NCBI RefSeq assembly: GCF_019578655.1 | Contig: NC_063257.1 | Coordinates: forward strand, 8,308,001-8,372,000 | DNA length: 64,000 nucleotides | Source of the DNA: Ricinus communis | Taxonomy: Eukaryota > Streptophyta > Magnoliopsida > Malpighiales > Euphorbiaceae | Direction: 5' to 3' | Part shown: piece by piece, positions 47,201 through 59,400 of the stretch | Layout: each line of letters opens with the position of its first letter | Position numbering within the stretch: the stretch's first letter is position 1 | Made by a program: the position numbers and the translations under genes | The notes under the pieces: model-generated | Seen by the model: the letters and a program-made list of their open reading frames with translations, nothing else | Told to the model about the DNA's origin: nothing | Databases searched by the model: none

Positions 47201-50200
47201 GTATCCAGTGGCTGACATCATTACCATGACCAAGAAGCCCAGCATTATGTGTGCCATCTCCCCATGTATAGATTTCTCCAGCCATTGTAACAGCACAAGT
47301 ATGAAACTCTCCGCAGGCTACAAAATCAACAGTGCTAACAGCCAAAGATTCAACAAGACGAGGTTGAATAACATCCTTCCCGACGCCATGGCCAAGCCGT
47401 CCACCAGATTCTTCACCCCATGTAAAAACCTCACCTTGTCTTGTTACCAATGCGGCATGCCTTACCCCACAGGCTATATGATGCACATCTAGAACTACAT
47501 TAGACTCTAAAGGCCTGGGAAGAAGCACATCTGCTCTAGTGCTAACATAATTTGCATTCTTATCGGCCCCAATCTTGACAGCATTATCATATATGACCTC
47601 ACCCCATATGTATACATCACCTAAAGCATCACAATCATCTGGTGCAGAACCATGACTTGAAGTGCTTGGGGCACTAGAAACACTAACTCGAAAAGCATCT
47701 GAACCAGATCCCTTTACTTGCATATTTGTGTTGTCTGATGCTACATGTGACCTATCAGAATTTGGAGAATTTTCTGGCCGAGAACTCCTTGGAGAAATAT
47801 TTGGATTAAAACTGACGGAAATATCTGGAGAGCTAATTTCTCGTGTAACACTAATGGAACTGTCGCTTGCACTATTTGACGTCAAGTCTCTGCCATCCTG
47901 AAATCAATTTTAACACATTTATACATCAGACATCATCCGCAACAGTATAAAATGTGAAGAAATCATAATTATCACTCTCCTTTATAAGATTGCGATTGCA
48001 TTAAAGATGGTTACAACATATACCTTGAGCAATACACATTCTAACCAAAAAGAAAGCCAAGATCTATGTGTCATTTAGGACTCATTAACTACAGTAGCAG
48101 ACAACCAGCTTCCTTTTCACATATCGACACCCCTCTCTTTCCCATAAAAAGATAAATAAATAAGCTTAAGCAAGCGATTTGATATGATAAGTGGTCATTG
48201 TTTGGCCATAATGTCATTAGACATCCAATCTTTTTGCACCACAGCATAATACTAGATAAAGTGAAACAAAACTAAACTCAAAACTGCATGTGTCAGAAGG
48301 AAAATGAAGAACCATAGTGCAGACAAACATTAAGTCAAAATAGATAGGATTACATCAAGATAGAGGCCTCCATCACTCCATCCATCAATTTTGGAGCGTC
48401 CACCTTGCCCAGAGGATATTAGCGCTTTTAAGCCTGCTATCCACACCTCTGCCTCAACTTTGTCCTTGCAAATCTATAAGGCAACAACACGTAAAGCTTA
48501 GAGCTTAAGCAGATAACAAAAGAACTGAAAAGACAATTATAAAGCACCACCAACCAGATCAAGGGACCGCTTTCCGTCGTTGTAAATAAGAGAAAAAGAT
48601 AAATAATCCTTTTCAGGCCGGAGATAACGTTGGAAAACAGCCTGACAACATAAGAGAAATGCTTCAAATGTGATTTTGAATATAGAAGCTTTATCAGTGT
48701 ATTATACAATAAATATCACAATAAAAGCATCAAATTGTTGCAAAGTATGTATAGAAATCTTACAGTTCTTTGTCCAGGAATAATTTTAGAGACAGAAGCT
48801 AACTTCAAACTCCGTTCACCACTACTTGAAATCCAGATTAAAGTTGTTTCGTCCTGTGATTTTAGACATGAGAGGTAACAATAAGATAGTTAAAATGATA
48901 TTTGTGTACATGAAGGAAGGGCAGAACATGGAATTATGGAATCAGAAACTGAATTGTCGAAAACATGACAATCAGAGAAACAAAGACAGTAGGAAAACAT
49001 AAGAATATCAAAAACCAAATCATGCAATAGATAGCTCATGGCAGGATGTTTAGGTCATAACACTGATTTTCACAACCTCTTAATGAGGAAGCAGACTACG
49101 TAATTAACAAGTTGCAGATCATAAACAGGAAAACTGTTCATTGAAGCATTCTTAACTCACAAGAGATTGAAGCAGAATTTCAACATATACTTAGGCATAA
49201 AAAATATGCAAAGGTTGTCTAATAAACCCTATGAATAATATCCTATATGGCTAAAGTTTCTTCATGACTACTTGCTATTTTGCATTCCTGCTTCTACAAT
49301 CATCCATGCGCACAAGCATAACAGAAAATATATCTTGAATAACAACCTCAAACAATTGTATACTAATTTCTTAGAAATTCCAACAGACAAACATAAAGCA
49401 ACTACCTACCAATGACAAATTTTCTCAGTATAAATTGCAGCTCATGTGAGAGAAAGATGACTTGAGAATTTTTATGTATCAGAAAATACAATATAAAATA
49501 AAAAGATGATAGTTAAATAGAAACATTTAGCTGAATCATTGGTTCCAGTGTCGAAGATATATTAGCACAAAAAAGTTCAATCTACCAACAAAAATCAATC
49601 TCTGTATCATAAATTATAAGTTCTTTTATTACAGCTAGTGTTGTTGAATCACATTTTACTTTTAAAATTTCACTTAAAACAAAAAGAACCAAGTACATTT
49701 TAGCATTGACATCCAATAGTACCCTCAATATAAAACACTCAAGAGCTAAACTTACATTAGAGAGTCTAAAAGGACAAAACTTAGGCTTTCCCTTACGACC
49801 ATACTTCAGAAGTTGAGCACCCTTCTTTAGAGCAATTAATGCCTGCAAAGGGTAGAAAGATGATTTACAACTCCACCAGTCTACTTACCATTAGAACACT
49901 AAATGAATGATGTCATTTTATTCAATCAAACAATTTCCAGTGGGATAACATCAATTTATAAACGTGCATCATTGCTTATTTTTATTTTTACATCTCACAA
50001 GTTGGTTATTAACCTATAACCTTTATATGTTTGCAGAGCACTTGAGTAAAATTGAGCTTTATGCAATGACATACTATATTCAACTAATATTTCACTCAAT
50101 TCTTTTTTACAACCAAAAAAATAGGACTATAGTACAATGGACGAAATTAGGCAGGCACATGCACGATTCTCCTATCTCAGAGGTTCCCTCTAAATAAAAC

Positions 50201-50347
50201 CCAAAAGCCCCATTTGAATTGCTAAAAATAGGCAATTAATTAAAAAGTTGCGAAAAGAAAATATTTAGCACAATTTAAAAAATAAGAAAGACATTTAACT
50301 ACTTTTTACTCACCAACAGGGTAATTTTACATGCCATAGAAAAGAGT

Positions 50348-50382
<35 letters not shown>

Positions 50383-50683
50383 CCTTACACCAAACAGAAC
50401 CTTAAACAAAATCCCCAAAATATAGCATTTTAATATCAAATGAAAATACAAATCATTGTTTTACTCAACGAAAAGAGTAAAAATAGATAAATATATAAAA
50501 ACAAAGAGGAAAAAAAAAAGGCTACGGATTTCTCAGGCATTCATCTCTGGAAGTAATTTTACGGAGCTGAAAATTGAAATGAAGAAGAAATTAAAAATGA
50601 GAACTTGCATTCTAAAAAAAAGAAATTGAAGTGACCTGCTCGATGTCACGTTCGGCATTACCGAAACTAACAAGATCTGCCAT
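44204..50683 (-). CDS. PRAF protein: PH, RCC1 repeats, FYVE zinc finger, BRX domain (9 exons)
   Basis: Spliced by eye with GT/AG at every junction: 50636-50683, 49756-49842, 48764-48853, 48555-48641, 48354-48473, 45795-47897, 45445-45591, 44700-45202, 44204-44363; 3,345 nt, 1,114 residues plus stop. It starts [16 protein letters not shown]. Exons 1-5 encode the PH domain (about 1-140; [41 protein letters not shown]). Exon 6 carries seven RCC1 repeats (about 237-625) and a FYVE finger (about 633-693) with the plant variant [10 protein letters not shown] in place of R(R/K)HHCR. A coiled coil follows (about 825-905), then a BRX domain (about 1030-1090; [32 protein letters not shown]). PH and FYVE suggest phosphoinositide-membrane binding; RCC1 repeats of this family have shown Rab-GEF-like activity in vitro. 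The architecture matches Arabidopsis At5g42140 (from memory). Confidence 0.95.
50352..50379. repeat. (GA)n microsatellite in PRAF intron 1
   Basis: About fourteen GA units lie between exon 1 and exon 2. Confidence 0.95.
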
Positions 50684-51330
50684 TCCATGTGAAGAAATTT
50701 ACCAAAACGCCACCTCCCTCTCCGATCGTTCACCGGAGCTCCGTTCATCATATACCATCTAACTAACTAATTCTCCGAACATCAAAACCACACCTCTCTT
50801 TCTCTACCTCCCTCGCAGATCTATTATCAAGTCTCTTCACTACCTGAAACTAAGTCAAAATCTCCACGTTTCACTCAAAACAACCCGCTGCTTGCTAGCT
50901 AACTAGCTAGCGTCTTCTTCTTCTTCTTTTTTTTTCTTTTTTAATTCTCTCAGCTCGTGACAGTAGCTTTCCGGCGCATGAAAGCTGTTTTCCGGCGGAG
51001 AAACGAAGTTGAAAGAGAAGAGAACAGGACGGCGTCGTGTCGGACTAGCCGGAAAAGGCGGGAGGAGAGGAGAGAAAGGAATGAAGAGAGAGAGAGGGAG
51101 GCGTTGGTTTTGTAAAAAATAAAAAGTACGGAGAGAGTCAAAGATGGAAATTGGAGAACAAAAAGAAAGAAAAAAAAAGAAAAGAAAATTAGAAAAAGTA
51201 ACAAGTAAAGTCTCTGCTATCTTATATATGAGAAACAAAGCATGAAATCCCCTGATAGATTTACGAGTGAATAAAGATATGATATGAGTAGACATTTCCA
51301 ATGCATTATTTTTAAACCTTTTTCTCAATT
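50684..51330 (-). promoter_or_regulatory. PRAF leader and promoter region
   Basis: A CT-rich leader (sense strand) lies upstream of the ATG. A TATATAAG box on the minus strand at 51221-51228 is a candidate TATA about 540 nt from the start codon, which would give a long 5' UTR. A GCTAGCTAACTAGCTAGC-type short palindromic run is near 50895-50911. Confidence 0.35.
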
Positions 51331-53040
51331 TTGTTTTGATAATTTTTAGGAGTATTTTTGTTTATTTTTTCTTTTTCTTTTTTTACTTTTCTTGTAGCTA
51401 TTCTAAGGACTTGTTTGGCATTTCATTTCTGATTTAAACTAGTTACCTCCTCTCCTTCTGGTCTATTTCATGTTCGGCAGATTAAATTTATAAGTCTCAA
51501 GTTTAATTTTAATTTTAATCTTTAGATTCAAATTAAATTTATCAAATTTAAATTTGATATTTTTTATTTAATTCTCTTATATGATTAATGGATTTAACTT
51601 GTACTCCATATGTTAACATAAATAAATTAAAAAAGAAAAAGAAATTATGTACGAGTCCGACGTATTAGAATTAACAATGTAAATATAATAAATTAATTCA
51701 GTTAATATTTTAACTAATTAATTATAATGAGTAAATAACTTATATTTAAAGAAAAAATAAATTCTTGTTCCATATTAATTTTAAAAATATTTTATGTCTT
51801 ACATAGATGAAAAAGGGCCTTTGTTATTTATTTTCAGAAAATTATATAAATTTATTTTTTATTTATTTATTTTACCGTCCTACATTGATTGTCACTTTAT
51901 GTCATATGTATAACTTATCATTACAAAGATATTGTGACAATATTATAACTTATAATTATATTTAACTTCAGCTTGTTTTTAAAATATAAAATTTATATTA
52001 GCTTAGAGTTTATTTATATATATAAATATATTAATTTTTGAGATTTAAATATTTTTTTAGTGTATATATTTAAATTTTAACATATAAAAATTTTATTTTG
52101 ACATATGAGATTTAAGTTTATTTATAATTTTATAATTTTTTATTAATTTATTAATTATATTCTAATTAAATACTGACTTTAATTCTAAAATTAATATTAT
52201 TAATTATATTATGATATTATATTAACTAATAAATAATTCTGTAATCAGTTAATAATACTAATAATTTTTTAATCAGTTAATGATACTAATTTTATTCTAA
52301 GAAATAATATATTAATTATATTTTAATATTATATTAACTAATAAAGTAGTTTTATAATTAGATAATAATTTTAATATAGACGATAATATTTTAAATAATA
52401 TTTTTAATATTATATTCAATAATAAATTAATTTTTTAATTATATAATAAATATATGTAGTTCTAAAAAATAATAATAATATCAGTTATATTGATATGTTA
52501 ATTTATATAATATTAAAATTAATTAATAAATAAGTTTTAAAATATTTTTTATATTATGGCATTAATAAAATTTTAAAATTTTAAAAATATTTAAAAATAG
52601 TTAGTTTGCTATTATTTTTTAAAATGTTATAAATCAATAACATATATTGAAAATGTTATTAAATTATATCTATTTAACTTAAATTTATAATTAAAATAAT
52701 AATAATAATAATAGTCATGTAACGCACGAATAAATGACTAATTTATATTTAGTTTTGTTGGATAGATAATAATGAAATTACATAATAGAAAAAAATATTC
52801 TAATCATATAATACAATATATAAAAATGGTTGGAGACTTTTCCCTATAAAAAAAATTAAATTGAGATTGTATTTACTATGTCCTAACTAATTTGTAATTA
52901 TATTTATTCATAAACTTATTTCAAGTAAATTTATAAATTGATTCAGTTTAGATATCTTTTCTAATATTTCATATAAAATATCTTTTAAAATAAATATATT
53001 TTTTCTCAAAAAGGAAATATATATTTTTTAATAGGGCTAA
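51331..53040. other. Very AT-rich spacer with degenerate tandem repeats
   Basis: No gene is seen. An imperfect repeat of TATTAATTATATT..ATATTATATTAACTAATAAA begins at 52198 and again at about 52310, with a poorer copy near 52396. Confidence 0.45.
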
Positions 53041-53470
53041 AAAAAACCTGACCTGACCGGATTTAGGTAAATGTTCAGAGGTCAGGCTGATTGACTCGGC
53101 TCGTAGGCAACCAGGCGTCCCATCCCACGAGCAGGTTTGATTATAACTCGAAGGGAAGTAGAAGTTAGCCAAACAGGTCCTACAACTCGGGAAGAGAAGA
53201 GGGAAGAATAAACAGTGCAATATTAATATTATGCTGTTCTTGAAGGCAGGGACGCACGCACGCACGCAGGTATCCTGTATGTCATGTGCCGTGGAAGGGT
53301 GCTAAGGTAATTTCATGTACGCGGCACGTTGTCAAAAATTTTCAAGTCAAGTAAGTTTATTCCCCTGCCTTGGTAAATGACTTTAATATCCCTCATCGAG
53401 CGTGACGTACTGGTCAAAAAAGCGGCGGGCATGTACTTTAGTTTAACGCAAGCGAGGGGTAGGGTTAGGT
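53041..53470. other. GC-richer island with (ACGC)4
   Basis: About 430 bp are distinctly richer in G+C than the surrounding DNA, including (ACGC)4 at 53252-53267 and GACCTGACCGG-like words. The open minus-strand frame at 52969-53265 shows no domain. The origin is unknown; a transposon remnant is possible. Confidence 0.35.
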
Positions 53471-56400
53471 ACTTTAAACTTTAAAAGAAGGTGGGTGGCA
53501 CAGGTATGGTACATAAAAAATTTTAAGTAACTTAGTGTGTCATACTTAATTATAATAAAAAATATATAATATTATTTATTAAATTTATATTAATTGATTT
53601 TTAATACTTAACAATAAATAATCAAATTAATATAAATAATATTAAAATGTAATTAATTTATCTACAGTATTAAATAGAAAATATTAGAGGGGAACAATAT
53701 TTTGAGGTTTTTGGATGCTTGGATTTTAGAGACAGAGGAGACAAAGAAGGAAGATGTATTGGTTAGCTGAAACCAATAACCAAATAGGCAATTGTAATGT
53801 GTAGAGATAATTTTAGTTTTAGGGAAGAGTGAAAAGATTTTGATGTGGGGATGAAATCTAGGGGTTTACCCAAAGATATATATCATTTTAGTTTTAGCAA
53901 ATACAGTAGGAAGTTTTAGGTCTCATGTCATTTGATATCTTGAATTTTCTCCAATTACCTGGGATATTACTTTTTATATAGGTCTAATATTCCTACTCCT
54001 CTTCATATTTCAAGTCCTTGTTTATACAATATGGTTGAATAGAATATCTTTAAGATTAGGCTTTTCTTTCATTTTTTTTTTTTTATGTTTATGATGTCAT
54101 CAATTCCTAGAAAAAAAAAATCTGTTATTAGTAAAAATCTCCTAACTTTTTAATCATGATTTATTAGACCCTTAAAGATTTATATAATATTTTGTTATAT
54201 TTTTCACATTTCAATGCCATTGAATTTGTATAAAATAATTGTTACACATCTTTTTATATTTTTTATTATTTTATCTATTCTTATTTAATATAAAAAAATA
54301 ATTTTCTAAATATCAATACAAAGTAATTCATTAAATTTTATTTTTTATTTTTTAGAATTATTTTCCTCTTATCTCAATGAACCCTATAAAACTTTGTGAA
54401 ATTTCAAACTCAGTTAATATCAAACTATTAGCGTTAATTTTTTTTTTTTGTTTTACAAGCTAATTCTTTTTAATAAATATCAATTTCGTAGCAATTTATT
54501 AAAATCCAAAGAAAATATAATGACGATTTTTCCAAATAAGTTGTTGTACATCAATTCAGGAGTTGATTTTTTTATTTATTAGAAACAAATTAATTTTCAT
54601 GTAAGGATTTAATTTTCATTAGAAAAAATCTCAGAAATATTTTAAAGTAAAATAAATTTTTAGAGATCTAACAAATCAAATGAAATGTTTTGTTGGCATG
54701 TTTGACGATGTATATATACATATTTTAACAGAAGGAATAAAAACGAAAAAAAAAACAAAATTACAAGAATTAAAATGCAATATCATCACAGACTAAGTAA
54801 AATAAACTGAAATATTTGTTTTTTGCCATTTTTTTAACTTTTATTTGAATAGTGGATAAACAGCTCCTTAGCCAATTCCCCTGTAGGCTTTCTGTTAATA
54901 GGCTCAATTCAATCAAAAATTGTATTAGAACAATTTAGATTACCAATACGAAGTTTTAAATGTGAGGAATTTAATATTACTTTTCGATGAATATTCGTAA
55001 ATACTAGACTCATTCGCATTTCTAAATTTATATTTTTCAAAAAAAAAAAAAAAACAAGTTATTTGATGATGCCAATCGCATCCCCCAAATAATGGCCTTT
55101 CAATTGATTGCTTGCTTCCCCATTACGATTTAGCACTGCATGCTTGATTAATAGTAAGCCATAATTAAAGTTATTGATTAATAAAAAGAAAACGGATTCG
55201 AGACCCGCTTGAATCGGGTCATATATATATCAGGGTTGTGATTAGTAAATTAAATTTTTGTGGGACTATTTGAGCCACCATATTTAATTAATTAGTTGAG
55301 GATGCTAAAAATATTGGGTTAATTACAAAGGTGCTTTAGGACCCACTTTTTGATTAAGGGCTGTTGTCATCTTTAGATTTGGATTGGAGGGACAATATAT
55401 GACCCAATTTGTATTTTTATTTTATTTTCCATTATAAAATTAAAAGTGTTAATAAACAGAAAAGAAAAAAGAAATATGATTATATATATAAAAAAAAAAA
55501 ACAATGACCATCCTAGCCGCCCTTTTTCGAGACTTTTCATTCCTATCATCTTTGACTTTGACAATAATTATTTTCTTTTCAAAGAATTTATACGCATTGA
55601 TTCGTATTCAATTCATACTAAACAAGGAATGGTGGAATTAAAATGAGCAAATGAAGCTCCTATTCATAAAAAAGATAAAATAAAAAGAAAAATTGCCAAC
55701 AATAAAATCGTAAATTTGTGGCATTTTAAATCGGGGTGAATCCCCTACAATTCTAGGGGATCTTCTAGAGCCTGGTAGACTAGTGTATTTGCATTATAGT
55801 AAATCCTTTAAAATTTTACAGATCTACCAATACATGATAGTTCCAAATTTGTTCTTCGGATAAATCTTTTTTTTTTTCTTTCATAAAAATCATAAATTTT
55901 TCATTCATTGAAAAATAAATAGTACAATTTAATCATTAATAAAAATAAAGACCGCTATAATTAAAACGTATAAAAGAAGAGTTTCACTTGAATAATAAAA
56001 ATTTGTATTCATATTTTTCAATCGTGTTAGCAAAGCTATTTTTATTTACAATTTGAGGATTTACGCACTCCACTCGGTTGTCTTTTTAAACTACAAATCA
56101 ACTCTTTGGTCTTTAAATAAGTATAATTGCAAAAATATTAATGAAAAAGTTCTTACTATAAACATTACAACTACCATAAAATCTCATGAATGCATCTATT
56201 ACGAAATATTCAAATTCTATAAAAGAAATAATCAAAATCTCCACAAAAGGAATTAAAATTCTTACAAAAAGAAAGAAAAAAACTCCATAAAAGGAGAAAT
56301 TAAAAAATCCTAATAATAATAATAATAATAATAAAGAAAACACAAACAGATCTGAAAGATTTGTATTTATTTATTCAAATATAAATATATAAATAAAAAA

Positions 56401-59400
56401 ATCTAAAAAATAATCGGTAGAAACTAAAAATAAAAATTTGAATTAAAAATAATAAAATAGAAAAAAATAGAAAGGCGACTATGGTTTTATACAAACAATA
56501 TTATCTTCTTCAGATAAATTTATATTTATTATGTACGTAGTTAAATTTTGAAGCTCTAGGAATCTTATATAATCAATAATAATAATAAAAATAAAAAATT
56601 TTAAATTTATATCCATTAAAATAACTAAATTGTTGGGAAATTTTGATAACTAGCTTTATTAGGAATTCAATTGAACAAATATAATAAGTTCAAAAACTAT
56701 ATGAATGTTATTTAAAAAGAGATTTTTATAGATACAATAGTGTAAATCAAGTGCGACTGTTATTTAATGAAATATTAAAAATATTAAAGAATTTATTAGA
56801 TTAAGAAGCTCTTCTTTTACTACTAATCTATTTTAAGCGATTATTATTCATTGTATGCATTTTTATTTATAAAAGCTTAACTTATAAAAAAATGTGCATA
56901 TAATGATATTTTTTAAAATTCAATTCAATGAGTAAAACATGAGAAAACATAGCAAGAGTATATTGAGTAAAACTAAAATTATCAATTACGACATTTATAA
57001 AATTAATTTAATTATAAAATTCTTAAAATATTTATAAATTTAATCAACAGAACATGAAATAGACCAGTAGTTGAACCTTAATTGCTAAACTAAATAACTA
57101 CTGAACAAGGAATGGTGGATTCACATATCATTATTACCGTTCAAATCTAATGTTCAAATTTAATAAGTCATTTCTAAAAATTAAAAGAATTGGTTTTAAA
57201 TTAATTTAATTATTTTTAATCCATCTTTTTCTAAAAGATTCTTAACAGACTTTTTAATAATTTAAAAATTGATGAATTTACCGATTCATTTATACTTTAT
57301 AAAAATAAAATAAAAAGAAATCTATAGTGAAACTCAAAAGAATTTTTATAACAATTTATATGTTTAAAGTCAATAGAGTAAAAGTTAATTGCAGATATTA
57401 AAATTTATATTAATTAATAAAAATATATTAAACGTTTAATTATTCGATTTTATAGGAAGCAAAAAGAAAGAATGGGTTATTATGGAGTAATTATCATGAT
57501 TGTAAAAACAACATAATAATCACCTTGACAGCCGCCTTGTTTGGTTAGAGTAATTATTATTAGCTGTGATGGGGAAAGGCAAAGTAGATTGAAAATGTTG
57601 AAGAAGGGAAATTAAAAATGAAATCAAAATGAAATGAATGATAAGAGAGTGATAGAAAGAGAAAGGAAAGAAGAGAAGAGGAAAATAAATAGGCTGCTTC
57701 CAAAGGCTAACTTTGTAGAGAAGAAGCCAAAATTGTAAAGTGAGGGCCCTCTTCCTCCTCTTTTGATTTCGACACTAATATTTTTATTTTTATTTCTTTT
57801 GCATAAAATCATATCCAATACAATTGCTTTGCAAAATGGGGCCACAAATATTTCTTTTATAATTCTTTTCATTGAGGTGTGGTAGTGGGGTTTGGTGTAT
57901 TCATTGGGTTCAATTGCTTGTCTGATTCTTTGTTTTTCCTTTTTATTTAATTTCTTTACCCATTTTCTTTTGATATATATATATATATGATTAAATCAAC
58001 TATGAGCCTAAATTTATTCTTAAAATGAATTGTTATTATATTAGAGCATTCGACATTAACATATTTTCTTAAAATAATAAATTCTGAAGTTCTTTTTGTA
58101 ATATACCTTAGGAGTACCTCTCTTAATTTATCCATATATTTCCTTAAAAACAACATTTTTAAGGACAATAAGTTTAAACACTGAATATATAACACTATAA
58201 TAATGAATATTGAAAATTACTAAAATCGTTGAATGAACAAATATAATACTATAATATTAAGTTTTAAAATGTAGTTATTAAATATATATTTGAAATCATA
58301 TTGAGAATAAAAAAATTTAAAAATAACAATTATATAATAAAAAATAACTTTTTTATAAATATATAAGAATAAGAGCATAAACGTCAATAGTAATTTAAGG
58401 GATATATTAATAACATAAAAGTTAAATGAATAATTTTTTATTTGGTATTGATACTTTAAAAAATATTAAGGGTATAAAAAAATCACTCCATTAAAAATAT
58501 GAAAAAACCAATAACTTAATAAAAACTATATATTTTAACTTATTAATTTAAGTAGTTTTTAAAACTTAATCGAAACTATATTATGTTATTAAGCCAATTT
58601 TAAAAAAATAATAAGTGTTAGAATTTTTAATTTTAAGTAATTATATCTATATACATATTATAAATACTTTTTTTTCATTATTTAAATACATATATTTTGG
58701 GTTTTGGCGATTTATCCTTTTAGAGAGAAAGCAGTAAAATATTTTGAACACTATAATTAGGGTTAAAAGCTACCAAACAAAAGGCATAGTGTGCACACTT
58801 ACTTTTCCTTTCCTTTTCTTTTTCTTTTTTTTTCTTCTTCTTAACTTTCACTTTGCTCTTTTTGCACGACCGCACACAGGACAGAAGGCAAACTCCACAT
58901 TACAACTACTGTTAAAACCCTAATATACCAAAACCTCTTTGGTGGATAGAGCAAGAAAGAAAACATATTATTATTATAAAGAACAAAAGCAAAACATAAT
59001 AGAACTCTCCCTATTAATTTCATGTAATAACCCTTAAATAATTATTCTTTGTTCTGAAAATTGGTTAATTATCATATGCAGAGAACAGATTTTACTAGTG
59101 GGTAATTAATATAAAGAGTCAGGGCCAAATAAGGATTGTATTCCAGTTATTTGAAGAGGAAAATAAAAAGAAGGAAAAGAAAAAGAGGCAGAGGAAGAAT
59201 AAAAAAAGAGAGAGAAAGAAAGAAACAAATTAAGGTAGCATATGTATCCATGCAATGTTAGTGCACTTTAGGCCCCAATTATATGGCAATGTCTGCATCA
59301 TTCTAGACATGAATATGCCTTACTGCTAACTAATGGAGGAAAAGATCTAAAGGGTGTTTTTCATGGACTTTAAAAGGGAGGAACATGGGGGTTACCTAGC

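Noticed and set aside
58841..59023. 60-residue minus-strand open frame with a hydrophobic start
   Set aside because: Length is expected by chance and the sequence looks like AT-rich noise. No peptide-hormone motif.
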